From contig NZ_CP117883.1 of the NCBI RefSeq assembly GCF_028736215.1, forward strand, positions 5,828,001 to 5,892,000: 64,000 nt of DNA, written 5' to 3'. A program made the position numbers and the translations under genes. Positions 1-8,900 of the stretch are shown piece after piece. This stretch comes from Mucilaginibacter sp. KACC 22773. GTDB lineage: Bacteria; Bacteroidota; Bacteroidia; Sphingobacteriales; Sphingobacteriaceae. Position 1 is the first letter of the stretch; every line of letters starts with the position of its first letter. The notes under the pieces are model-generated. The model worked only from the letters and a program-made list of their open reading frames with translations. It searched no databases and was not told where the DNA came from.

Positions 1-152
1 GCATGGGCAAGCACTGCCCTTAATATGCCACTTTGCGGAAATTCATCAACCAACTGCTGCAAATCATAGTTATGCAACTGGCCATTATCGGCCGGATTGG
101 CCAATAACTCCCATAATATCTCGTTTTGCCTGTTATTTAAATATTGATCCAC
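1..152 (-). CDS. Hypothetical protein, 5' part only
   Basis: Reading frame entering the window from the left edge, open from a GTG codon (complement of 150-152) to position 1. It begins 21 bases after the stop of the lptE-like gene on the same strand, so it is probably the next gene of that operon. The visible 50 residues (beginning MDQYLNNRQNEILWELLANP) are hydrophilic and helical with no signal peptide. No ATG lies between the upstream stop and the GTG. I do not recognise the product; the rest is outside the window. Confidence 0.5.
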   Translation of the reverse strand, partial: MDQYLNNRQNEILWELLANPADNGQLHNYDLQQLVDEFPQSGILRAVLAH

Positions 153-173
153 GTGGTTGAAAGTACGAAATGC

Positions 174-692
174 CTACCAATTAGAAAAGGCCCTGTTAAA
201 AATATCTTCGGTTATTTGCTTTGTAATCTCCTGGATGAGCTTTTGTTCTTGCGAATTTATATCTCCCCTGTAGTTAGCAAACCGGGTCATACTTTCCTCA
301 AAGTTAAGATTTTTATCCTTTTTATCCTTCTCGTAAACGCATTTCACCCTTACCGTAATACTTAATTTATTGGCATCGGCAATTGGAGCCGTATTGTTAT
401 TAGTAGCCTCGATAGATACCGGCGCAATCTGGTAGCCAATAATGGCACCAGACATGATCACATCGCCCTCGTTCCTCACAATACTTAAACGGCTTTGGGT
501 ACGAATCCTGTCTTTTAATGCCTCCGTAAAAGTTTGGCTCAAGTTATTTACCACCAGCGGCGCGTTGTTTTCAAAAAACTGGATGTTGATGGTTTTTACC
601 TCAAGGGGTATGGCAGAGTTTTTAAGTGTATAGCACGATGAAAGTAAACCCAAACTTAAAACAATAATTGCTCCGTATAACCTTTTCATCAA
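174..692 (-). CDS. lptE: LptE-like LPS-assembly lipoprotein
   Basis: 172-residue lipoprotein. It starts with a lysine-containing n-region and hydrophobic stretch ending in a lipobox, LLSSC, with the lipidated cysteine near residue 20. Length, the YTLKN segment after the cysteine and the alternating strand/helix pattern fit the LptE family of Bacteroidota. LptE plugs the LptD barrel in the outer membrane and helps deliver lipopolysaccharide to the surface. It follows the sigma-54-type activator gene directly, with no spacer (stop at 693, next gene from 692), so the two are probably co-transcribed and translationally coupled. The family identity rests on layout and the N-terminus, since LptE sequences diverge strongly. 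Confidence 0.75.
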   Translation of the reverse strand: MMKRLYGAIIVLSLGLLSSCYTLKNSAIPLEVKTINIQFFENNAPLVVNNLSQTFTEALKDRIRTQSRLSIVRNEGDVIMSGAIIGYQIAPVSIEATNNNTAPIADANKLSITVRVKCVYEKDKKDKNLNFEESMTRFANYRGDINSQEQKLIQEITKQITEDIFNRAFSNW

Positions 693-1943
693 CTATAAAT
701 TTAACTCTTTAATTTTTCTGTACAATGTACGCTCAGATATGCCCAGCTCATTGGCGGCGAGTTTACGTTTTCCTTTGTGCTTTTTTAAAGCTTTACGGAT
801 CAGGTCTGATTCTTTTTCAATCAGCGATAGTGACTCTTCTACCTCCTCGGCTTCGTGGGTTATGTTATAAGCATCGTTGCCGCCTAAATTGCTGTTATTA
901 TTTGTATTAACGGGTTGCTGCAAAGTAAATTGTCCTTCGGGGCTACCCGGAATTTCAATATCGCGGTACAGCTGGTTAAGCGTTTGCGAGTGGCTGGCGT
1001 AATTGGCTGATACACCGCCATGCTCAATAATATCGGCCACCAGCTTTTTCAGTTCAACCATATCGCGTTTCATATCAAACAACACCTTATACAATATATC
1101 CCGTTCCGAAAAGTCTTCTTTACCGGGGTTACCTACACGCATAGGCAAATTGCGGCCATTAGCCTCTTGTGGGATATATGTTAACAAGGTTGGCCCCGTA
1201 ATAATGCGGTCCCGCTCCAATACAGCTAACTGCTCGGCCATGTTTTTAAGCTGCCTTACATTACCCGGCCAGCTGTAGTTAATTAATACCTGTTGCGCCT
1301 CTTCATCAAGCTGAATTGGCGGCGTACGGTATTTATCAGTAAAATCGGATGTGAATTTCCTGAACAACAGGTAAATATCCTCTTTCCTATCGCGTAAAGG
1401 CGGTATTTTTAAGGGTACTGTATTTAAACGATAGTACAGATCTTCCCTAAACTTACCACTTTTTACAGCATCGTAAACATCAACATTGGTAGCGGCTATA
1501 ACACGCACGTTGGTTTTCTCTACCTTTGATGACCCCACTTTAATATACTGGCCAGATTCAAGCACCCTAAGCAAACGGGCCTGGGTGCCTAATGGCATCT
1601 CGGCAATTTCATCTAAAAATATGGTACCGCCGTTTACGGTTTCAAAGTAACCCTTACGTTCGCCAACAGCACCGGTATAGGAACCTTTTTCGTGGCCGAA
1701 CAATTCCGAATCGATAGTTCCCTCAGGTATAGCGCCACAGTTCACCGCTATAAAAGGCCCATGCTTACGCGGACTCATCTGGTGTATAATGTGCGAAAAC
1801 ACTTCTTTACCGCTCCCGCTTTCGCCGGTAATCAGCACCGAAATATCTGTAGGCGCCACCTGGTTGGCTATATTTATGGCCCGGTTGAGCAATGGCGAAT
1901 TGCCAATGATACCGAAGCGTTGTTTTATTTCTTGTATTTCCAT
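693..1943 (-). CDS. Sigma-54-interacting AAA+ transcriptional activator
   Basis: 416 residues. The AAA+ domain starts close to the N-terminus: Walker A GESGSGKE near residues 40-47, the sigma-54 contact loop as GSYTGA near residue 88 (GAFTGA in proteobacteria), Walker B IFLDEIAEMP, and an arginine-finger region FREDLYYRLN. A low-complexity linker (about residues 285-370) leads to a C-terminal Fis-type helix-turn-helix (KRKLAANELGISERTLYRKI). There is no N-terminal receiver or sensor domain, so activity must be controlled in another way. It would open sigma-54 promoters. It is upstream of the LPS lipoprotein gene in the same operon. Confidence 0.9.
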   Translation of the reverse strand: MEIQEIKQRFGIIGNSPLLNRAINIANQVAPTDISVLITGESGSGKEVFSHIIHQMSPRKHGPFIAVNCGAIPEGTIDSELFGHEKGSYTGAVGERKGYFETVNGGTIFLDEIAEMPLGTQARLLRVLESGQYIKVGSSKVEKTNVRVIAATNVDVYDAVKSGKFREDLYYRLNTVPLKIPPLRDRKEDIYLLFRKFTSDFTDKYRTPPIQLDEEAQQVLINYSWPGNVRQLKNMAEQLAVLERDRIITGPTLLTYIPQEANGRNLPMRVGNPGKEDFSERDILYKVLFDMKRDMVELKKLVADIIEHGGVSANYASHSQTLNQLYRDIEIPGSPEGQFTLQQPVNTNNNSNLGGNDAYNITHEAEEVEESLSLIEKESDLIRKALKKHKGKRKLAANELGISERTLYRKIKELNL

Positions 1944-1947
1944 ATTG

Positions 1948-1984
1948 AAGAAGAGTCAAGAGATTAGAGTCAAGAATTAAGATT
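1948..1984. repeat. Degenerate repeat, GAGTCAAGA family, left arm
   Basis: Short tandem-like stretch made of variants of GAGTCAAGA and AATTAAGA. It lies between the activator gene and the four-helix-bundle gene and runs into the latter's last codons. The reverse complement matches the stretch at 2358-2390 on the other side of that gene, so the small gene sits between inverted arms. Related copies occur at 19619-19765 and 23511-23690. Confidence 0.65.
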
Positions 1985-2348
1985 TTGTTTCAGGTTTCAG
2001 TATATGCTCTCTGAATGAAAAAATCATTCGTTGAACTTCAGCCACTAATTCCATGCAACTAAATAATTTATCCGTCGACCCGTATTTCCGGCGCTCACAT
2101 ATTAATAACTGCGTTTCAAGTTCAAAAGATGATGACATCGAAATTGATAAAAACTCTGCAAAATGTTTACTTGTTGTTTTTCCAGACCCCTCTGCTATGT
2201 TTGACGGGATGGAGCATGAGCATCTATTTATCTGATCAACCAAATTATAGCGCTCAGTTACTGGTAAATCTTTACTATAGTCAAAAATCAAATCAGTTAG
2301 GTCCATTGCTTTTTGCCATACTTTCAAATTCTTAAAATTATGCCTCAT
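1977..2348 (-). CDS. Four-helix-bundle (S23/IVS-type) protein
   Basis: 123 residues. The N-terminal FKNLKVWQKAMDLTDLIFDYSKDLP and the central IPSNIAEGSG segment are the signature of the four-helix-bundle family first seen in proteins encoded by 23S rRNA intervening sequences. These proteins form small oligomeric helical bundles and may bind nucleic acid; no enzymatic role is established. The gene is squeezed between the activator gene and miaB and is flanked by inverted copies of a short repeat (1948-1984 and 2358-2390), which suggests it arrived as, or with, a small mobile unit and is not part of either operon. Confidence 0.85.
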   Translation of the reverse strand: MRHNFKNLKVWQKAMDLTDLIFDYSKDLPVTERYNLVDQINRCSCSIPSNIAEGSGKTTSKHFAEFLSISMSSSFELETQLLICERRKYGSTDKLFSCMELVAEVQRMIFSFREHILKPETKS

Positions 2349-2357
2349 GCAAGTTCT

Positions 2358-2390
2358 GTCTTATCTCTTGATTCTTATATCTTGCTTCTA
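2358..2390. repeat. Degenerate repeat, CTCTTGATTCTT family, right arm
   Basis: Inverted counterpart of the repeat at 1948-1984, with units such as ATCTCTTGATTCTTATATC. It lies between the start of the four-helix-bundle gene and the stop of miaB and touches the last codons of miaB. Confidence 0.6.
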
Positions 2391-3893
2391 TTCAACCACC
2401 GTCCCGATCAACGTAGCCGTAGTAGTCCTTTCAATCAAAACGTTCACGTATTGGCCGGGCTTATAATTATCGGCTACCGGGAAAATCACCATGGCGTTTT
2501 GATCGCTGCGGCCGCAATAATCGTTTTTTGATTTTTTGGAGAAGCCCTCTATAAGCACTTTTTCTATCTTACCAATGCGTGCCTGTGCACGGTAGTAAGA
2601 GTACTCCTGTTGCTTAGCTACTATCTCTGTTAATCGTTTTTGTTTTACTTCCTCGGGAATATCATCGGCATAGCGTTTTGCGGCCAATGTTCCGGGGCGC
2701 TCGCTATACTTAAACATGTAGGCAAAATCGTATTTCACGTAATCCATCATACTTACTGTATCGGCATGCTCCTCGTCGGTTTCGGTACAAAAACCGGTTA
2801 TTACATCTGTAGAAATTGCACAATCACCAATAATCCGGCGAATAGCGTCAATCCTGTTAATATACCAATCGCGATCGTAAGTACGGTTCATCAAATCAAG
2901 GATGCGGGTATTGCCCGATTGTACCGGCAGGTGTATGTAGTTACAAATATTATCGTATTTGGCAATAGTGTATAAAACCTCGTCGGTAATATCCTTCGGA
3001 TGCGAGGTTGAAAAACGCACGCGCAAATCTGGATTAATGAGCGCCACCATCTCTAAAAGATTGGCGAAATTGGTAACGGGCGCATCAGCCACTCCCAAAT
3101 CTGGCCCGGTAGAAGAACCCTTTTGATCAGCTTGCGCTTCCAACTCAGAACTCAGAACTCCCGACTCAGAACTCTTTTTCCACTTATACGAATCCACATT
3201 CTGCCCCAGCAAAGTAACCTCGCGGTATCCTTTATCAAACAGATCGGTACATTCTGCAACTATTGATTGCGGGTCGCGGCTGCGTTCGCGGCCACGGGTA
3301 AACGGAACCACGCAAAACGAACACATGTTATCGCAGCCACGCATAATAGATACAAAGGCGTTAATGCCGTTGCTGTTTAAACGTACCGGGCTTATATCTG
3401 CATAAGTTTCCTCACGGGATAGCAATACGTTAACAGCTTTTTGGCCGCTGTCAACCTGGTCTATCAGGTTAGGCAGGTCGCGGTATGCATCGGGGCCAAC
3501 AACTACGTCAACCAGTTTTTCCTCTTCTAAAAATTTCGATTTCAGGCGTTCAGCCATACAGCCCAACACGCCTACCACCAGGCCGGGATTTTTTACCTTG
3601 GTAATGGCAAACTCCTTTAAGCGGTTACGCACACGTGTTTCGGCATTCTCGCGGATAGAACAGGTGTTTATAAATATAACATCGGCCATGTTATGATCGC
3701 CGGTGGTCTCAAAACCTTGTTCAGCTAATATGGATGCAACAATTTCGCTGTCGCTAAAATTCATTGCACAGCCATAACTTTCAATATAAAGTTTACGGCC
3801 GTTATTTTTACCCGTCACCGGCTGCTCTAAAACCAAAGCCTCGCCTTGCCTGCTCTCATCATGTACCTTATCCGGAAGAACCAAATCCATCAT
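2388..3893 (-). CDS. miaB: tRNA methylthiotransferase MiaB
   Basis: 501 residues. It adds the methylthio group to i6A37 of tRNAs reading UNN codons, using S-adenosylmethionine and two 4Fe-4S clusters. The N-terminal UPF0004 domain has cluster cysteines C42 (ESYGCAMN), C78 (NTCS) and C112 (GVLGCMAER). The radical-SAM motif CxxxCxxC is C187, C191, C194. A C-terminal TRAM domain follows. About 22 residues rich in Ser, Glu, Gly and Gln (residues 240-262) sit between VDSYKW and the NFANLLEMV helix; their DNA is three near-copies of CTCAGAACTC (3141-3174), so this looks like an in-frame repeat insertion in a surface loop. A second start at M2 is equally possible. Confidence 0.95.
   Translation of the reverse strand: MMDLVLPDKVHDESRQGEALVLEQPVTGKNNGRKLYIESYGCAMNFSDSEIVASILAEQGFETTGDHNMADVIFINTCSIRENAETRVRNRLKEFAITKVKNPGLVVGVLGCMAERLKSKFLEEEKLVDVVVGPDAYRDLPNLIDQVDSGQKAVNVLLSREETYADISPVRLNSNGINAFVSIMRGCDNMCSFCVVPFTRGRERSRDPQSIVAECTDLFDKGYREVTLLGQNVDSYKWKKSSESGVLSSELEAQADQKGSSTGPDLGVADAPVTNFANLLEMVALINPDLRVRFSTSHPKDITDEVLYTIAKYDNICNYIHLPVQSGNTRILDLMNRTYDRDWYINRIDAIRRIIGDCAISTDVITGFCTETDEEHADTVSMMDYVKYDFAYMFKYSERPGTLAAKRYADDIPEEVKQKRLTEIVAKQQEYSYYRAQARIGKIEKVLIEGFSKKSKNDYCGRSDQNAMVIFPVADNYKPGQYVNVLIERTTTATLIGTVVE
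3141..3174. repeat. miaB: CTCAGAACTC tandem repeat inside miaB
   Basis: Three near-copies of CTCAGAACTC with a CCG interruption, located in frame within miaB and translated (minus strand) as Ser/Glu-rich residues of about positions 240-251. The frame is kept, so the gene should stay functional. Confidence 0.7.
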
Positions 3894-4047
3894 TCAATTA
3901 AAAATTAGTTTGCAAAAATACACAAAATTTAAATACGCGAATGACATATTGTCAGCATTTAACAAAATCAAAAAAATATTGTTATATTTCTGATTCTATA
4001 CGTATAAGAGTACCAGTAACACCATAAAAGTAAACGGATATTTATAA

Positions 4048-5853
4048 ATGAAGCTGAATTTCTTAAGGCACAAATGGCAAAAAATAGCATTTAGCTTTGT
4101 ATTGGTACCGGTACTCATTGTTTTTATAATAGCCCTTATACTTAACCACTACCTGGCCCCCATTTTGGCCACGCAGGTGCGTGAGGCTGTTTTAACCGGC
4201 AGCGATAGCCTGTACCACGCCGACTTTACCAAAGCCGAGCTGCATTTATTAGAAGGAAAAGTTACCATATATAATATCAGTCTTATACCGGATACTGTGG
4301 TGTACAACCGCAAAAAACAGCAGCACATAGCGCCAAATAACCTGGTGACCCTGCATGTAAAAAAACTGATTTTAAAACATATTCACCCCTTTAGTTATTA
4401 TTTCAGGCACAAGTTAAATATCAGCCAAATTATTTTGAACGAGCCCGAGTTGAATGTTAGCTACACGCTTAACCATACACAGGATACCGTTTTAAAGGAT
4501 TACCAGACAACCTGGCAAAAAGTTTCCAAAGCCCTACGCTCCATAAGCGTAGGCCAGATTTATTTTAACGATGTAAAATTTAAGTATGAGGATTACTCGG
4601 GCCATAAGGTGGTTATATCTACTCTTAAAGAGATGAACCTAAGCGCTACCGACCTCCTGATCGACTCGGCGACCCAGACTGACAAATCGCGGCTGTTGTA
4701 CTGCAAGGATATTGTTATGGAGCTTAATAATTATAGCGGCAAAACCGACAATGGGTTGTACGATTATAAAATAAATTACCTTAGGCTATCAACCATGTAC
4801 TCCAGGCTCAACATCAGGGGCCTGCAATTGCAGGCCGCAAAAAACGACCTGTTTTTTAACAAAAGCCAAAGCGACAGCTTTACCCTGGGGGTTGATTCAT
4901 TACAACTCAACAACTTCGATTTTTTGAATTACCATAAATACCGGCGCCTTAAAGCATCAAGCCTTGACCTTGCCGATGGCGACTTAAGGGTGTTTGGCAA
5001 CCCCAACAAAAGTAAGCGGGTGACGGCAGATCAAGTATCCACCTTCCCCAATGTGTTGGTACGTAACACAGATACCGACCTGACAATAGATACTATCCGG
5101 TTAAAACACATCGATGTATCATATTCGGAATTTAATGCGGAGACGAAAAAAACGGGATCGGTAGAATTTAATAACACCAGCGGCGAGTTTCATAATGTTA
5201 CTACAAACAAGGTAGCAATTGCCAAAAACAACATTACTGATGTCCGCCTTAGCAGCTATTTCATGAACCGTGGGCGACTGGACGTGCAGTTCCTGTTTAA
5301 TTTAACCGATGCTGATGGCTCATTCAACTATAACGGATCGTTGGGCAATATGGTGGCCAACAAGCTTAACCAGGCAACTGTGCCGCTGGCCATGCTCAAA
5401 ATAACATCGGGCAATATCAACCAATTTAATTTTGATATCCACGCCAACCGCAAGGCTTTTAAAGGCCGGATAGCATTGTTATATAACGATTTAAAAGTAT
5501 CCATCCTGGAAGCTGACACCGCCAACAACCGCTTAAAAAAGCAACAGCTGATATCCATATTTGCCAACCTGTTTGTTATAAAACGCAATAACCCGGATGT
5601 TGCAGGCAAAGCGCCCCGCTTTTCGGATGTTAATTATTTGCGGCCAAAAGACTCGCCGTTTTTTAAAACCGTTTGGCGCACGTTATTACAGGGCATAAAA
5701 GAATGTGCCGGTCTGGATGAAAAATCACAGCAAGCTGCAATGGGGCGCCTAACGGAACACAAAAAAAACAAGCAGGAAAGATTAGTAAGGAAAGCCGAGC
5801 GCAAAAAACGGAGGGCCGATAAAAAGGCGGCAAAGGAAATCAATTCGATTTGA
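4048..5853 (+). CDS. Membrane-anchored AsmA/DUF748-like protein
   Basis: 601 residues. A single hydrophobic segment (about residues 13-33) follows a basic N-terminus. The large extracytoplasmic part is built of repeated beta-strand patterns (for example VTIYNISLIPDTV, ISQIILNEPELNVSY, VGQIYFNDVKFKYED) typical of AsmA-like proteins, which form long lipid-transporting grooves between the membranes. The C-terminus is a highly basic helix (KKNKQERLVRKAERKKRRADKKAAK). It is transcribed away from miaB and ends convergently with sprA, from which a repeat hairpin separates it. The exact family is uncertain. Confidence 0.6.
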   Translation: MKLNFLRHKWQKIAFSFVLVPVLIVFIIALILNHYLAPILATQVREAVLTGSDSLYHADFTKAELHLLEGKVTIYNISLIPDTVVYNRKKQQHIAPNNLVTLHVKKLILKHIHPFSYYFRHKLNISQIILNEPELNVSYTLNHTQDTVLKDYQTTWQKVSKALRSISVGQIYFNDVKFKYEDYSGHKVVISTLKEMNLSATDLLIDSATQTDKSRLLYCKDIVMELNNYSGKTDNGLYDYKINYLRLSTMYSRLNIRGLQLQAAKNDLFFNKSQSDSFTLGVDSLQLNNFDFLNYHKYRRLKASSLDLADGDLRVFGNPNKSKRVTADQVSTFPNVLVRNTDTDLTIDTIRLKHIDVSYSEFNAETKKTGSVEFNNTSGEFHNVTTNKVAIAKNNITDVRLSSYFMNRGRLDVQFLFNLTDADGSFNYNGSLGNMVANKLNQATVPLAMLKITSGNINQFNFDIHANRKAFKGRIALLYNDLKVSILEADTANNRLKKQQLISIFANLFVIKRNNPDVAGKAPRFSDVNYLRPKDSPFFKTVWRTLLQGIKECAGLDEKSQQAAMGRLTEHKKNKQERLVRKAERKKRRADKKAAKEINSI

Positions 5854-5934
5854 AAATTTGAAGATTTGAGAATTTGAAAAATAACGGGGTTGACAATGCA
5901 TTTTCAAATCTTCAAGTTCTCAACTTTTCAAATC
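5847..5934. repeat. Inverted repeat of the GATTTGAGAATTTGAAG family; probable bidirectional terminator
   Basis: Left arm 5847-5880 consists of units such as GATTTGAAAATTTGAAG. The right arm 5901-5934 carries the reverse complement with a few mismatches. Together they can fold into a long A/T-rich hairpin between two convergent genes. A second copy with the same architecture is at 25957-26035. The left arm also supplies the last codons and stop of the AsmA-like gene. Confidence 0.7.
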
Positions 5935-5943
5935 AGTTTTAAT

Positions 5944-8900
5944 TTATTGAAGTAATAATTTCAGGTTGATGCCAAAATTGGTAAACGCGGTATTAAACGT
6001 TTGCGAGGTGTATGGCCGGGTGATGTTTGAATCGTAAAACAGGTTGAGGTTAAAACGCTGGTTTATCACATAATCGATGGATGGCCTTACGGTAATGTTT
6101 TGCGCGCCGGACGAAATTTCTGCCGCTTCTACATCGGCACGGTAAATGAGCGTTTTGTTGTCGCGCAGCGAGAAATCGAGTTTAAAGTTAACATCCTTAG
6201 GGCTGCCTCCCGGAAGCAATCCGAATGGGAAGTGGAAATTTTTGGTATGATAGCCGAAACCAAAAACAATAATTCTTTCGTTCTGCTGCGCCAGCTGGCT
6301 ATTGAGCAGGCTCAGGCTCAGTGTACGGCTCTGCCTGAACTCAACGTTGGCCGTCATACTATTTTTAAACCTTGCGCTGGCACCCAATAAAGGCACAAAC
6401 TGCTCAAATATGGTAACCTGCGAGAACTGGTAAAGCGGTAAAAAATCATTATTCAAATCGCGTGCGCTACTGGCGCCGGCCGCCTCGCGGTATTGCAACA
6501 GCGTAGTAAAACCATTTACGTTGTACGACGACCGGTAACCGTGACTCAGATCGAAGGAGTCGAAAACATCGGCAAAGAAAGGAATTTTGGCCAGCCCGCT
6601 GTACCTGATATCCCAGTTAGGAATAGGTATTTTAGGAAACTGAGATGTGCTGGCCTTCGTCGCTTTTTTACCGGTATAGGCAGCCAAAAAAGCGGGCACC
6701 AGTACATTTTGGGAATTTTGCCCATAACCGTCTCTAAGCCCAACCGAATCTACCAATTGCGTTGAATTGGGGTTTTGGGCGGCAAGCCTTTGCGATATAA
6801 CAGCACGGTTGGCAAGCATTTGCTGAAACAGTGGCGATTTGTTATCAATACCCGTAGTTTTTTTGAACGCCGTACCTATAGTTAAATATGAGATACTATA
6901 ATTACCTGTGGTAACCGGGCTTAATGATTCAATACTGTTGGTTGCGGCCAGGTATTTAAAGTTTGATTGGTAGTTATGATCCTGTGTTTTAAAAGCGATA
7001 AGGTCAATCTTGAGGCCTTTAAATGGTTCAATAACGCCCCTGAAATGCATATCCTCATTAAGCGATGTGGTATACAATTGATTTTGCAGGGTATCGGTAG
7101 TTATCCATCCGTTGGCTATAGCTTTGGCGCGTATATCGGTTTGGCTACCTAATAAAAACCCAATGCCCGGCGCGTTATAATCGGCATTTTGGCCAAAAAT
7201 TCCTGATTGAGGCAGGTAACCCGGCAAATAGGTGCCTTGTTTACGCGAGTAAGTGGCACTTACATTTTTAACACTGGTAAGCAGCCCTATTAATACTTTA
7301 CCCAACCCGCCCGGCGAATTTGGGTTAGCAGCCTTGCGGATGAACGGGAACTTATTATACAGCGATACCATATTTAAAGTAGGGTTAACCTGTATCTCAC
7401 GCAGGTTGCTGATGCTGTTGCCCACATCATATGATGGATCATTGATGGCAAACAAGGGCTGGGTTTGCCAGTTAAAGTGCGTGCTGTACCGGGTAGTTAC
7501 CGACGTCCAATCCAGTCCCGGTATCTTGTTGATAGGCAGGGTATAGTTTATATTGATGGTGTGGTTGTAGTTAGTAGTGCGGCCCAGCTTTTTAAGGTTA
7601 TCCCAAAGGGTATCGCGCTTTAATCCATTAATGCGCCCCGCCGGCTCATCAACTACCGATAGGTTGGTGGCATCAATATCTAACGATAAGGATTTTGATA
7701 AATTCCAGCCTATTCCATAAACCCTTGTAATGTTAAAATACTTATTAAATGTAGTGGTAGGTACGGGGATAAAATTGTTGGGGTCGTTATCCCGCAAGGT
7801 ATTTTCCGAATAAAAACGATCAAAGTTGATACTGAAGTTTAACCTTGATGGCAGTATACTAAAATTGAAGTCGCGCGCCAGCGCCAGCAAATTACTTTTG
7901 ATGATTTTGGCAAATGGATTATAATATTTTGGCGCATTGGTAAAGTTATAGGCAAGGGTTAGATGATAAGTTTTCTCCAAATCGCTTTGGGTGGTAAAAT
8001 CATGATGGGTAAATTGCGTAAACGCATAGCTGGCGCTTAGGTTCTCAATGTCCCAAACGTGGTTTTTTGCCGTTGGATCAAGCTTTGTTTTGTGGACGTT
8101 AGTAAAATTGAAACTCTTCCTGAAAGTATAGTCAACAGAAGCGTTCCTTATCGAGTCGCGTTCCTTAGTGCTGGTAGCAGCAGCAAGTGATTGCTTCAGT
8201 TCAATATCGGGCGACCCAGGATCATATTGAGGCATACTTTTTTGCGATGACACATTGATATAGGCTGGAATGCTGATCCCGCTTTTAGCTGGAAAAAACT
8301 TACCTAACTCGGCAGTGGCCGATATATCGTAAACCTGGTTATCGCTCTGGCTCCTGTCGTTCAGCCGTGAATCCAGCGTACCAAAACCGATGCTGGTTTT
8401 ACTGCCCGATACCGTTACATCGGCAAAATCGGCCAGTTTGGTATCCAGTCTGGCAGTGGCCGCCCAGCCGCCACGCTGGTCAAAATCAGTTAAGCGCAGT
8501 TCATCAAACCAAACCGTGCCTGTTTTATCCAGCCCATCATCTGTACCGGTTGCCTGGCTGCCTTTTAAAGGGTTACGCACACCAATCATGATGGTACGCA
8601 GGCGGCTTAAGTCGGGCTGACCTTTTATATAAACAGTTTGGGTGCCTTCGGTATATTTAAATACCTGGTTAAAGGCTATGTTGCTGTGGTTGCGGGCAAG
8701 CTTTGCCCGGGTAAGCAAGCCAAGCTCCAGGTCGATGGCATTAGCGTCGGGCCATATAGCATCAGGACTGCTGGTGCCCGGCTGCGTAATTTTTAAAGGC
8801 ACTTCGTACTCGTAATAGTTATCCTGGTAATCAACGCCAAGGCGTAAAAATGCGTTCAGGTCATCGTCCTTCAGTAATTCGCCTTCGGCGTGCACAAACA

